Shown piece after piece: positions 1-8,250 of a DNA stretch of 21,791 nucleotides. The DNA is from JBJKRF01 sp046704785 (GTDB lineage Bacteria; Chloroflexota; Anaerolineae; Anaerolineales; Villigracilaceae): the NCBI GenBank assembly GCA_046704785.1, contig JBJKRF010000142.1, positions 1-21,791 of the forward strand, given 5' to 3'. A model generated the notes under the pieces. That model worked only from the letters and a program-made list of their open reading frames with translations, was not told the origin of the DNA and ran no database searches. The translations under genes were made by a program, and so were the position numbers. The first letter of the stretch is position 1; every line of letters starts with the position of its first letter.

Positions 1-124
1 GGTTTGCCGCCAGCTTCCTCCAGACCCCACCTCGCGGTGATGCCCTTGCTCTTGGCTAATGGTTGGTGCAATCAACCTCCATAAGGGTCTTTCACCCTCT
101 AGTCAACGCCCATGCTGGGCGCAC
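1..124 (-). mobile_element. Group IIC intron, 5' end (domain I), truncated by window edge
   Basis: Read on the minus strand from 124 downward, the sequence opens with GTGCGCCC-AGCATGGGC, then a CTAGAGGGTGAAAG block, a TTAGCC..GCAAGGGC block and a GGAGGAAGC..GGCAAACC block. This order of blocks is what I recall of domain I in bacterial class C group II introns such as the Oceanobacillus iheyensis intron (GTGYGCCC..GCATGGG, AGGGTGA, GTTAGCC, GCAAGGG, GAAGGAAGC, CGGCAAACC). Short hairpins are visible along it: CACC/GGTG at 32-43, GGTTG/CAACC at 61-77, AGGGT/ACCCT near 83-98 and GCCC/GGGC at 108-120. The proposed 5' splice site is the GTGCG whose first base is position 124. The rest of the ribozyme and any reverse transcriptase/maturase gene would lie left of position 1 and cannot be seen. 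Confidence 0.75.
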
Positions 125-129
125 AACAC

Positions 130-160
130 AAAAAAGCGGCACTACAATGTGTCGCTTTTT
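130..160. terminator. Terminator-like hairpin at the intron insertion site
   Basis: The arms 131-142 and 149-160 pair over 12 positions (one G·U) around a 6-base loop. One arm ends in a T-run on the plus strand and the complementary A-run gives a T6 run on the minus strand, so it could terminate in either direction. On the minus strand the T6 run is followed after GTGTT by the intron 5' end at 124. That geometry, intron just 3' of an intrinsic terminator, is the known preference of class C group II introns. It may originally have ended a plus-strand gene lying left of the window. Confidence 0.65.
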
Positions 161-204
161 GATTCGAGTAAAATAACAGTCATCTTTCCCAACAGGAAAT
201 TCGC

Positions 205-1650
205 ATGCGCCTCTCCGTCCGCCTAGTTTTTGTCGCCGTTTTGTTCATCACACTTTTCACCATTTCGACGCGTGAAGTCGTCGACCCAGATTTTTGGTGG
301 CATCTGCGCACAGGGCAATACATCGCCGAAACGCACTCGATCCCACGTACCGATCCATTCTCTTATATCAGCCAGGGCAAGGAATGGGTAACGCACGAGT
401 GGCTGTCAGAATTACTTCTATATGGCATTTATCGCGTCGGCGGATTGGGACTATTAAGCGTTGTTTTCGGCTTAATAATCACAGCAGCCTTCTGGCTCGT
501 CTATCTACGCAGCGCTGCCAAACCATATATTGCTGGTTTCGTGACCTTGTTGGGCGCAATTGCCACCGCACCGACCTGGGGCGTACGCCCACAAATGTTA
601 TCTTTGCTACTTGCAGCCCTTTTCCTTTACCTGCTCAACCAATATTTTGAAAAAGAGAAAACCAAGTTTGTAGTAGTCTTGCCAGCCTTGATGATTTTGT
701 GGGTCAACCTGCATGCAGGCTACGCTCTTGGCCTGGGTATTATTGGCATTTATTTACTCGGAAAAGGAGCAGAAAAACTCGTCGCGGAGAGAAAAAACGG
801 CGTCGTCTCGTCAAGTCAATCGAGTTGGAAACAACTGGGCATTCTGGCAGTTATTCTGGGGGCGTGTACTGCAGCCGTGCTCATTAATCCTAACGGCGCA
901 CGCATGTTCACATATCCATTCGAGACGCTGAACAGCACGGCCATGCAGACTTATATCCAAGAATGGTTCTCTCCCAATTTTCACGCACCTGAATGGCAAC
1001 CCCTTGCATGGCTCATTTTGAGCGTAATCGCCGCCGGATTATTCTCCAAGCGTTCTGCATCGCTAACCGAGATCGCACTGATGATTATTTTTGAGTATGC
1101 GGCGCTGCGTTCCATGCGTAATGTCTATTTATTTGCTATCGTTGCAGTTCCCGTGCTCACCGACCAGTTGAGCGCGGAAATCAAGTTAAATCTTGAAACA
1201 AGTGCGACCAACAAAATGATGGGGACTATTAACGCTTTGCTTGTTGGATGCATTTTGCTTGTGGCAGGAGTCCGCGTCATATCAGTTCTACAAAATCAAC
1301 AAATGGCGGAAGAGCAGAGTTTTCCTGTAGAAGCCACAAATTGGATAATAAGGAACAAACCCGCTGGAAATGTTTTCAACGCGTACAACTGGGGCGGCTA
1401 TCTAATCTGGCGGCTATACCCGCAATATCTGGTATACATCGATGGCCGCGCAGACGTACACGGTGACGCAGAAATGAGTCACTTTTCGGATGTCTACAAC
1501 GGGATAGGCTGGCAAAAGGACTTTGCCACGCATGACATACGCATTGCTCTGGTCGAGCCCAATTCGCCGATCGCCTCGGCCCTGCAAAATACGCCAAACT
1601 GGCAAATCGTCTATTTAGACAAGCAGAGCGAGCTACTGATCAGAAAGTAA
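205..1650 (+). CDS. Polytopic membrane protein, possible GT-C-type glycosyltransferase
   Basis: A 481-residue protein with an N-terminal membrane segment (about residues 5-22) and roughly ten hydrophobic segments between residues 75 and 365. The first external loop reads REVVDPDFWWHLRTGQYI (D27, D29), the acidic-pair-plus-WWHL pattern seen in many bacterial GT-C-like or dolichyl-phosphate-mannose-transferase-like membrane proteins. The last 110 residues form a soluble domain with NAYNWGGYLIW and YIDGRADV motifs. By family this would be a membrane enzyme moving sugars from a lipid carrier, but no specific substrate can be assigned and a non-catalytic role is possible. The start is supported by AGGA seven bases upstream of the ATG. 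It is a stand-alone gene that ends in a terminator shared with the oxidase operon. Confidence 0.75.
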   Translation: MRLSVRLVFVAVLFITLFTISTREVVDPDFWWHLRTGQYIAETHSIPRTDPFSYISQGKEWVTHEWLSELLLYGIYRVGGLGLLSVVFGLIITAAFWLVYLRSAAKPYIAGFVTLLGAIATAPTWGVRPQMLSLLLAALFLYLLNQYFEKEKTKFVVVLPALMILWVNLHAGYALGLGIIGIYLLGKGAEKLVAERKNGVVSSSQSSWKQLGILAVILGACTAAVLINPNGARMFTYPFETLNSTAMQTYIQEWFSPNFHAPEWQPLAWLILSVIAAGLFSKRSASLTEIALMIIFEYAALRSMRNVYLFAIVAVPVLTDQLSAEIKLNLETSATNKMMGTINALLVGCILLVAGVRVISVLQNQQMAEEQSFPVEATNWIIRNKPAGNVFNAYNWGGYLIWRLYPQYLVYIDGRADVHGDAEMSHFSDVYNGIGWQKDFATHDIRIALVEPNSPIASALQNTPNWQIVYLDKQSELLIRK

Positions 1651-1680
1651 AAAGGCACCTCCTCCAAAGGGGATGCCTTT
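1651..1680. terminator. Bidirectional terminator between convergent genes
   Basis: AAAGGCA at one end pairs with TGCCTTT at the other, extended inward by CTCC/GGGG after one mismatch, with A- and T-rich flanks on both sides. It begins right after the stop codon of the plus-strand membrane protein and lies 34 bases beyond the end of the minus-strand ctaB fusion, so it can serve both. Confidence 0.7.
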
Positions 1681-1713
1681 CATTCGAAAAAGAAATATTG
1701 GCTTGGCGTATGC

Positions 1714-3033
1714 TTACAGCTTGACCAATGCGTCCACAACAAGAGCGAGGAACAAAAGGGCCAAGTACATGCTGGAGTAACGATACATCTGCCAGGCCAC
1801 CTTATTTCCTTCGATCCGGTATACGCGCCAGGCTGCATAAATCAATCCAAAGCCCAACGCCAGCGCAGAAATCAAGTAAATGCCCCCGGCCATCTTAAAA
1901 AGAGGCAGCAAGAGCGTTACAACGACAAGTTCAAGTGTATAAATTAGAACTTGCTTGCGAGTTTCTTTCTCGCCGCGCACAACAGGCAACATCGGAACAC
2001 CGGCACGTGCATAGTCTTTTTCGCGAACCAGCGCCAGCGCCCAGAAGTGAGGAGGCGTCCACATAAAAATAATCGCAAACAGGAAAAGCGCGGGGACATC
2101 CAAACGTCCTGTTGCGGCAGCCCAACCAACCATCGGAGGAATCGCCCCAGCGCCACCGCCAATGACAATATTTTGAACGGTCGCCTTTTTTAGCAAGACA
2201 CTATACAAAACAACATAGTAGATAATGCCCAGCAACGATAGAAGAGCCGCGAGCAAATTGACAAAGCTGGTCAACAGATAAAAACTAAGAATGCATAGCG
2301 CGAGACCAAAAGAAAGGCCCTCCGCCGGGGTCATTCGGCCAGCAGAAAGGGGACGTTTGGCCGTTCGCTGCATATTTTTGTCGAGATCACGGTCGATGTA
2401 TTGATTAAGGGCTCCCGATCCACCAGCAGCCAGCGCGCCCCCTAAAAGCGTCCAAAAGACTATAGACAAAGATGGCCAGGCCTTTGCCCCGGCGACCATC
2501 CCCGCGAAAGTCGTTACCAAAAGCAGCAAAACAATAATTGGCTTGGTTAATGTGACAAAATCCTTCATCCGCTGAGCGACATCAAGGGGTGGAAACGTTA
2601 CAGAGGCCTTTGCCATGAAACCAGAGGCAATTACCAAACCGGTCATAGCCACCCAAAGGGAAATTGCTGTGGAGGCATGGAGAATCAAAAGGCTCGGTGG
2701 AAAGTTGCGGGTCACCTCGATCGCACCCACAAGTGCTTGAGCAAAAAACAGGATCACCGTCACGGTTGTCAAGGGCAGGAGGATGCGATGGTCCCGTTGT
2801 GTCCGCCAGGCCTGAAAGAGCAAAGCGAGCATCAGGATCGAGGCAAAGCCTGCCGAAAAGCGATGAAAGAGCATTGCCCATCCGGCTGCACCGCCAGGAG
2901 CACAGAAAGGCCAGGAAGCACAAGCGGCATAATTCTGACCAACGATCAAACGCCCACCGACGCTCAGAAACATTAGCGCAATAAAGGTGAGCAAAGCGAG
3001 CCGAGCGAAAGAGGTCGAAAGAGAGAACTTCAT
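1714..3033 (-). CDS. ctaB: Heme O synthase with N-terminal half-CtaA domain (CtaA/CtaB fusion)
   Basis: A 439-residue membrane protein in two parts. Residues 1-140 resemble one half of heme A synthase: four membrane segments, a Cys pair (C38 and C44 in ACASWPFC), and His residues H57 (LFHRFSAG) and H119 (LHAST). Residues 155-439 are a complete UbiA-fold protoheme IX farnesyltransferase: N210-x3-D214-x3-D218, TAKRPL, and the second-loop motif YARAGVPMLPVV. The C-terminal enzyme adds the farnesyl group to heme B to make heme O. A full-length CtaA is encoded separately in this window, so the half domain may bind heme, or support handover, rather than act as the main oxidase. It is the last gene of the oxidase operon; its ATG overlaps the SURF1 stop (ATGA), with GGAG upstream as the ribosome site. 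Confidence 0.92.
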   Translation of the reverse strand: MKFSLSTSFARLALLTFIALMFLSVGGRLIVGQNYAACASWPFCAPGGAAGWAMLFHRFSAGFASILMLALLFQAWRTQRDHRILLPLTTVTVILFFAQALVGAIEVTRNFPPSLLILHASTAISLWVAMTGLVIASGFMAKASVTFPPLDVAQRMKDFVTLTKPIIVLLLLVTTFAGMVAGAKAWPSLSIVFWTLLGGALAAGGSGALNQYIDRDLDKNMQRTAKRPLSAGRMTPAEGLSFGLALCILSFYLLTSFVNLLAALLSLLGIIYYVVLYSVLLKKATVQNIVIGGGAGAIPPMVGWAAATGRLDVPALFLFAIIFMWTPPHFWALALVREKDYARAGVPMLPVVRGEKETRKQVLIYTLELVVVTLLLPLFKMAGGIYLISALALGFGLIYAAWRVYRIEGNKVAWQMYRYSSMYLALLFLALVVDALVKL

Positions 3034-3824
3034 TTTTTCATCTCCAGAGCCTGTTTACGAAGATAAAAAATCGGATACCCAAAGAACAGAAGACTTGCAA
3101 ACAAGAACCATTGAACTGCATATCCCATGTGCGGCCCTTCGCTCAAATCGGGCTGCGGCTGAGATGGGATGGGTGGCGTCGTGCGATTATCAGGATTTGG
3201 CTCAATGAAGGCCGGGAGCAGGGGGTACGGCAATTGCTGACCGATACGTTCGACGTTGACCAAATTCCAGTAATCAAGGTGAGTTTGCCCCGGCTGAAGC
3301 GTTGGATCGGGAACGCCCCCCATTTCTGGTTGCGTTTCCCCTTGACGCAGAATACCGTCGACAGTTACGACGCCCAAAACGTCATATTGGTGCCATTTAT
3401 CCGGGGTATCATTGCCTGCGCTGGGAATCCAGCCCCGGTCGACGAGGATTGCCGAACCATCTGATAAGACAAGTGGCGTAAGCAAATCGTAACCAGGTTC
3501 GTTATCGGGCACAAGTGAGCCGTAACTGGGCACATTGCTGTAGGAGCGATTACGAAGCACTACCTGATGATCAAAATCATAGGTGCCGGTGGCCTCGACT
3601 TTACGATAATCCATCGTTGTCAGGTCTTCAGAAGGCGCCGCTGCCAGGTGAAGCATTGGCATACTAACAACTTGATAGTAATGTGCATTGAATGCCCGGC
3701 GTTGCGCCAGACGGTCCAACTGCCAGATGCCAAGCCGAACACAAAGAGCTGTTCCAGCAATAACAAGAACAGTCGCCCAGGCCCAACGGCGACTGAATAT
3801 CATGCCCAGCACAGTACGAGTCAT
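3030..3824 (-). CDS. SURF1 family cytochrome oxidase assembly protein
   Basis: 264 residues with a membrane segment near each end (about 15-32 and 235-255), a periplasmic middle, and the SURF1 signatures RLGIWQLDRLAQRR, YRKVEATGTYD, LVDRGWIP and a C-terminal GYAVQWFLFA. SURF1 proteins assist oxidase assembly, in bacteria by helping heme A reach subunit I. The position between the oxidase subunits and the heme O synthase fits that role. The start overlaps the upstream cupredoxin-like gene by ATGA and the stop overlaps the ctaB start by ATGA, so translation is probably coupled; the upstream ribosome site is weak. Confidence 0.93.
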   Translation of the reverse strand: MTRTVLGMIFSRRWAWATVLVIAGTALCVRLGIWQLDRLAQRRAFNAHYYQVVSMPMLHLAAAPSEDLTTMDYRKVEATGTYDFDHQVVLRNRSYSNVPSYGSLVPDNEPGYDLLTPLVLSDGSAILVDRGWIPSAGNDTPDKWHQYDVLGVVTVDGILRQGETQPEMGGVPDPTLQPGQTHLDYWNLVNVERIGQQLPYPLLPAFIEPNPDNRTTPPIPSQPQPDLSEGPHMGYAVQWFLFASLLFFGYPIFYLRKQALEMKK

Positions 3825-4336
3825 ACTTGCTTCACTTCTTCAAGTACTTTGACTTCAGTCTTTAAGGGACGGACCAGAAAACCGTAAACAACAAAAAGGA
3901 CGCTGAGCGGAAAAGCTGCAAATAGGATGCCCGTCAAACGAGTGATAAACGTAACCGGTTCCTGCACATCAATACCAAAGGTTTTTGTCGGGTAGAAAGA
4001 GCAGGAAAACGTTTGATTCTGGGCAACATCCAACTTAAGGCTGGCCGACGTGCCAGAGGGGACAAAAAGCGGACCAAGCTTGTGGGCAACAGAGTCCTCG
4101 TTTTTAACGACCAGGGTATCGCCCACCACAAAAACCTGACTGGCGGGGATGCCGGGCGTGGTCTGACCTTGAGCAATACGTTGAGCCGTCCCCGGAGGGA
4201 TTACAAGCGTAATCGTCTCTGGTCCCCGGCCTGCTGCGCTTTTTATAAACAAGAAGAAAAACTCATTGACGACAAAAGCAGTAGCAAGGCCCAGAACGAT
4301 GCAAATCAGAATGCGGTTTACAATTTGACGACCCAT
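3821..4336 (-). CDS. Two-helix membrane protein with cupredoxin-like domain
   Basis: 171 residues from the preferred ATG at 4336, which has AAGGAAG six bases upstream; an in-frame ATG at 4366 is possible but has a poorer ribosome site. It has one membrane helix at about 8-31, a periplasmic beta-rich domain at about 40-130, and a second helix at about 135-155. The middle domain reads like a cupredoxin: VGDTLVVKNEDSVAHKLGP with H85, then FSCSF with C112. The His/Met residues that usually follow the Cys in a type 1 copper site are not evident, so any copper site would be incomplete or of another kind. Lying between subunit III and SURF1, with an ATGA overlap to SURF1, it is probably an oxidase accessory or assembly protein. 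No gene name is recognised. Confidence 0.8.
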   Translation of the reverse strand: MGRQIVNRILICIVLGLATAFVVNEFFFLFIKSAAGRGPETITLVIPPGTAQRIAQGQTTPGIPASQVFVVGDTLVVKNEDSVAHKLGPLFVPSGTSASLKLDVAQNQTFSCSFYPTKTFGIDVQEPVTFITRLTGILFAAFPLSVLFVVYGFLVRPLKTEVKVLEEVKQV

Positions 4337-4383
4337 GGTACTTCCTTTATGGACTCCGTCAGCCAACCTACCGTATTACCCAG

Positions 4384-5160
4384 CTAGGATAGATGTCCGA
4401 TCAAATACAAAGCGGGGTAGAAGAATATCCAGGCTACGTCGACGAAGTGCCAATAAATCGTTGCCGCTTCCACGGCCCAGTGCGCATCGGCGCTATAGCG
4501 ACCACGCATTCCATTACGAAGAACTATCAGAAGCAAAATGACGCCTGTCAGAACGTGAAAGGCGTGCAAGCCTGTCATCATGAAAAAGACAGCGCTGTAA
4601 GTGCTATCTCCCGGCGCAAAGGGAGCATCACGCCATTCCACACCAATGACTCCGGCCAAAAAAGCAATTCCCAGCAGGATGGTAATAGCCGTACTGATTA
4701 GAAAGGCACGCCGATTCCCAAGGGCTATCTGGGTCTCGGCGCGATTCATAAAGAAGCTAGAGATCAGGAGCACAAGGGTAACCGTCAAGCCAAGATATTG
4801 ATTCAGGTCGGGACGGGTGAGTCCCAACAAATTGAAACGGGTCACCAATAAGCCGCCGAACAGGAAACTGTCTGAAAGGATAAAAAGCCACAGCCCCCAG
4901 CGATTCGAAATCAGTTTATAGGCAGCACTGTGGGGATCGTTATTGGTATCAACCTCGCCCAACTTATAGATATGCATATAGTAGTAAACAACCAGGCCAG
5001 TTTTAATGACCCCAACCATCGCTAGCAGTAGCACGTCATCATTCGTGATTGCAATGAGGAACTCTACCAGCGTCAGGAAAACTAAAAAGATGAAAACCAC
5101 CAGGCCCTGAATCAGGCCACCAGAATGCTCTTGTTCGTGAGTCATTGTCGTCACGTTCAT
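4384..5160 (-). CDS. ctaE: Cytochrome c oxidase subunit IV-III fusion
   Basis: 258 residues. Residues 15-68 form two membrane helices with a subunit IV (CtaF/CyoD-like) pattern (TLVEFLIAI, MVGVIKTGLVVYYYMHI). Residues 80-258 are a five-helix subunit III: SNRWGLWLFILSDSFLFGG, TGLHAFHV (H199, H202) and YWHFVDVAWIFFYP (H238, D241). Subunit III does not hold metals but stabilises the oxidase and its proton path. The usual Glu of the SExMFF motif is Asp here (D97). The gene starts 9 bases after the ctaD stop. The ribosome site GGAGG abuts the ATG at 5160, which is too close; a GTG at 5154 (six-base spacing) or the ATG at 5145 may be the true start. Confidence 0.9.
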   Translation of the reverse strand: MNVTTMTHEQEHSGGLIQGLVVFIFLVFLTLVEFLIAITNDDVLLLAMVGVIKTGLVVYYYMHIYKLGEVDTNNDPHSAAYKLISNRWGLWLFILSDSFLFGGLLVTRFNLLGLTRPDLNQYLGLTVTLVLLISSFFMNRAETQIALGNRRAFLISTAITILLGIAFLAGVIGVEWRDAPFAPGDSTYSAVFFMMTGLHAFHVLTGVILLLIVLRNGMRGRYSADAHWAVEAATIYWHFVDVAWIFFYPALYLIGHLS

Positions 5161-5169
5161 CCTCCGAAA

Positions 5170-7188
5170 TTACTGCATTTTGACATACACGGAGTCGGGG
5201 ACACCGTAATCATAAGGCTCACCGACAACCTGAATTTCGTGATCGTAGTTATGCACCGGCATAGGTGAAGGAACCTGCCATTCGGGAGAGCGAGACCGCC
5301 ATACATTTCCCGTCGCAACCTCACCATTTTTGAGCGTTTTGTACATGTTGATAAAGAAGAGCAAAATAGAAAATGCGATCAGGAAACCAGCAATCGTCAT
5401 AGCAACCTGCCAAGGAGTCAGACCTAAAGCCGGATCATAGTCCGCGATACGGCGCCGCATGCCCAGCATCCCTATACGCATCATAAACAAAGTCAAAATC
5501 AAGAACGAGGGGGTCATCAACCAGAAATGCCATTTTCCCAACTTCTCGCTGAGCTTCTTTCCCGTCGCTTTTGGAAACCAATAATATATCGCCGCAAAGA
5601 ATGGGAAGATGTACCCCCCGAACATCGTGTCGTGGAAATGTCCAACGATAAAGTAGGTATCATGCAGGTACAAGTCCGTCGAAACGGTTGCATTCGGCGG
5701 GCCAGAAAGACCGCCTAACAGAAAGACGACGATTCCGCCCAAAACAAACAGCATTGGCGTCGGAAGTTCAATCTTTCCACCCCACAGGGTGGCCACCCAC
5801 GAGAAAAACTTCACCCCCGTAGGGATGGCAACTAGCAGCGTCGTATACATAAATGGCACGCGCATATACTCATTCATGCCCGACGTGAACATGTGGTGCG
5901 CCCAAACCAGAAAACCGACCAGGGCGATCCCAATTGAAGACATTGCAATCCATTTATAGCCAAAGAGGGGCTTACGAACGAAGACTGGCAACAATTCACT
6001 GATGATTCCCAAGCCAGGTAAGACGAACACGTACACCACCGGGTGGGAATAGAACCAGAACAAATGTTGGTAAAGGACCGGATTGCCACCTTTCGTCGGA
6101 TCAAAGAAAGGCATCCCCAGAAGACGCTGAAAGGTAACCAACTGAAAAGCCAAACCGATCTCTTGTGTGGCCGTCAGCGTAATGATAGAAGTCGCAATCG
6201 CGGCCCAAACAAAGATCGGCATACGGAAAGGCGTCATGCTCGAAGCACGCAATCGCATCACCGTCACAACCAGATTAATCCCGCCCAAAATCGACGACCA
6301 CCCAAATACGATGACGCCAAGATAGAACATCTGCTGCCCTAAGGGAGCGCGTGCGCCAAGCGGCACATAGCCAACCCAGCCGGTCTCTACACCGCCCAAC
6401 GGGAAACTGCTCAACAGCAAAAGAGCGGCCGGGACCCCGATCCAATATGCAAAAGCGTTCAAACGCGGGAAGGCCATATCGTGCGCCCCGATCAAGACCG
6501 GGACAAGGTAATTGATCAGTCCAGAGACCCCAAAAAGAATCGACACGATCATTACCATGCCATGGAGGCTCATTAAGGTGTTATAAGTTTGAGCCGTCAG
6601 GAACTGCAACCCAGGCTCGGTTAATTCTGTGCGAAAGATCAGAGCAAAGATACCCGCAATCGACATCAGAATCAAAGCTGTCACTGTGTATTGAATGCCA
6701 ATGACTTTATGATCCAGCGAAACGCCAAAATACCTCCGCCAACCGGGAACGTCTTCATGTTCTTCTGGCGTATCCTCTCCTGCTGCCCATTTCAACCAAT
6801 CGCTCATTGAGCCAACGCCGTACAAAAAGGATAAGGCGCCAATCAGTCCACCAACAACCCAGGCTGGCTCCGTGAACCCCATCACATCAAAGACTGACAT
6901 CCCCAACAGCGCACGAAGACCGGTGACAAAGAATGCACCAATCAGCGTGCCGCCAATCTGCCAGATCAAGCCTTTCACGATTCCCCAATACCCCAAAAGC
7001 CCATAAAAGAAGCCAAGCACAGCCGCGAAAAGCCCCAGGAACCAAGAAGGCAGGTCCCACAAATAAGAAACGTCAAAGGCTTGGGTTGACAGGATGTGTA
7101 GCAGAATACCCAGAACGGTACCCGCCAGCAGTCCACCAACCGCAAGCTTTACCCCCTTGAAAAATTCTTGGGACGACTTGTTCTCCAT
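5170..7188 (-). CDS. ctaD: Cytochrome c oxidase subunit I, A2-type, with N-terminal membrane extension
   Basis: 672 residues. The catalytic subunit that reduces oxygen to water and pumps protons. Residues 150-625 are the heme-copper core: heme a ligands H209 (SLHGMVMI) and H519, heme a3 ligand H517 (VGHFHD), CuB ligands H382, H431 and H432, and Y386, the usual partner of the His-Tyr crosslink. The motif is YSHPVVY rather than HPEVY, placing it in the A2 group, where a Tyr-Ser pair replaces the D-channel Glu. K-channel Lys is K460 (PTGVK); D237 lies in GAHDMAFPR. Residues 1-130 add about four glycine-rich membrane helices absent from ordinary subunit I. The start has AGGAGG upstream, overlapping the end of ctaC. 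Confidence 0.96.
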   Translation of the reverse strand: MENKSSQEFFKGVKLAVGGLLAGTVLGILLHILSTQAFDVSYLWDLPSWFLGLFAAVLGFFYGLLGYWGIVKGLIWQIGGTLIGAFFVTGLRALLGMSVFDVMGFTEPAWVVGGLIGALSFLYGVGSMSDWLKWAAGEDTPEEHEDVPGWRRYFGVSLDHKVIGIQYTVTALILMSIAGIFALIFRTELTEPGLQFLTAQTYNTLMSLHGMVMIVSILFGVSGLINYLVPVLIGAHDMAFPRLNAFAYWIGVPAALLLLSSFPLGGVETGWVGYVPLGARAPLGQQMFYLGVIVFGWSSILGGINLVVTVMRLRASSMTPFRMPIFVWAAIATSIITLTATQEIGLAFQLVTFQRLLGMPFFDPTKGGNPVLYQHLFWFYSHPVVYVFVLPGLGIISELLPVFVRKPLFGYKWIAMSSIGIALVGFLVWAHHMFTSGMNEYMRVPFMYTTLLVAIPTGVKFFSWVATLWGGKIELPTPMLFVLGGIVVFLLGGLSGPPNATVSTDLYLHDTYFIVGHFHDTMFGGYIFPFFAAIYYWFPKATGKKLSEKLGKWHFWLMTPSFLILTLFMMRIGMLGMRRRIADYDPALGLTPWQVAMTIAGFLIAFSILLFFINMYKTLKNGEVATGNVWRSRSPEWQVPSPMPVHNYDHEIQVVGEPYDYGVPDSVYVKMQ

Positions 7189-7198
7189 CGAGTTCCTC

Positions 7199-8218
7199 CT
7201 ACTTCAACGTCTTGATATACGCCACTAAATCTGCAATTTGGGAATCACTCAAAATTGATCCAAACTTCGGCATTACATTCGCAGAAAAACCCGCCACAAT
7301 CTTGGCATTTGGTGATTTGATCGATTCAACAAGGTAAGCATCATCAGCCGAAACAGTCGTGCCATCAGTAAGCTTCACTTGAGAGCCATAGAGACCTTTC
7401 CAAGTTGGGCCAACGCCTGGGGAACCATCAATAGAATGGCAAGCTTTGCAACCGCCGGTCTGGTAAAACTGCTGTCCACGAGTTGGGTCAGGAACCGTTG
7501 CAGCTGTTTTAGCAGCTTGCACTTGTTGAGCCACCCAGGCGTCATAATCTGCCTGAGACACAACATACACATTCGCAATCATGTAAGAATGCCCGACACC
7601 ACAAATTTCAGCGCAACGAAGTTTATAACTACCAAGGCGAATTGGAGTAATTCTGAGGTATTCTGTCGTGCCCGGAATGACATCATGTTTGATACGGAAC
7701 TCGGGCACCCAGAAAGAATGGATCACATCTTGACTGGTAAGTTCGAAATTGACCTGTTTATCGATTGGCAAGTAAAGGTCAGTCGACGTAAATCCCTCTG
7801 GATATTGAAATTTCCAGGCCCACTGATAGGCAATGACCTGGATGCTCAACGCGTCCGGATCGGCGGCGTTGATCTCGGTCAAATTCTGCGCACCAATATA
7901 GCCCAATCCAAGAACGATCACGAGTGGAATTATCGTCCAGGTAATCTCCAACGCCGTATTTCCTTCAAAATATTGTCCGTCCGATGTGTCGCCATTTCGA
8001 CGATGGAAGACGACCAAACTATAAAGCAAAGGCACAACAATCAAAGAGAAAAAGAAAGAGATCAACTCCATGTGAAGATTCATCAGCCAGTCGACCTGGA
8101 TCGCTTGAGCACTCGCCTCTACCGGGTAAAGGCCTGACGCATTCAGACCATAATACACGCCGAAAGACATAGCAACCACCAGCACACCCATGATCACAAA
8201 GTGACGAACATTTTGCAT
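7199..8218 (-). CDS. ctaC: Cytochrome c oxidase subunit II with fused cytochrome c (caa3-type)
   Basis: 339 residues: a signal-like first helix (about 7-24), two membrane helices (about 50-70 and 92-110), and a periplasmic CuA domain followed by a C-terminal class I cytochrome c. The CuA ligands are all present: H167 (VIHSFW), C202, E204, C206, H210 and M213 in CAEICGVGHSYM. The cytochrome c part has CKACH (C257, C260, H261) and distal Met M316 (NVMPKF). It takes electrons from soluble or membrane donors and passes them via CuA to subunit I. The ribosome site GGAGGAG is strong. It follows the receiver-like gene by 32 bases and leads directly into ctaD. Confidence 0.96.
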   Translation of the reverse strand: MQNVRHFVIMGVLVVAMSFGVYYGLNASGLYPVEASAQAIQVDWLMNLHMELISFFFSLIVVPLLYSLVVFHRRNGDTSDGQYFEGNTALEITWTIIPLVIVLGLGYIGAQNLTEINAADPDALSIQVIAYQWAWKFQYPEGFTSTDLYLPIDKQVNFELTSQDVIHSFWVPEFRIKHDVIPGTTEYLRITPIRLGSYKLRCAEICGVGHSYMIANVYVVSQADYDAWVAQQVQAAKTAATVPDPTRGQQFYQTGGCKACHSIDGSPGVGPTWKGLYGSQVKLTDGTTVSADDAYLVESIKSPNAKIVAGFSANVMPKFGSILSDSQIADLVAYIKTLK

Positions 8219-8250
8219 AACGTGTCTCCTCCAAAACTCACTGAGCGAGT

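Noticed and set aside
7379..8137. 252-codon plus-strand ORF antisense to ctaC
   Set aside because: Lies entirely opposite a gene with complete CuA and heme c motifs; its composition is that of a shadow frame and it has no recognisable domain.
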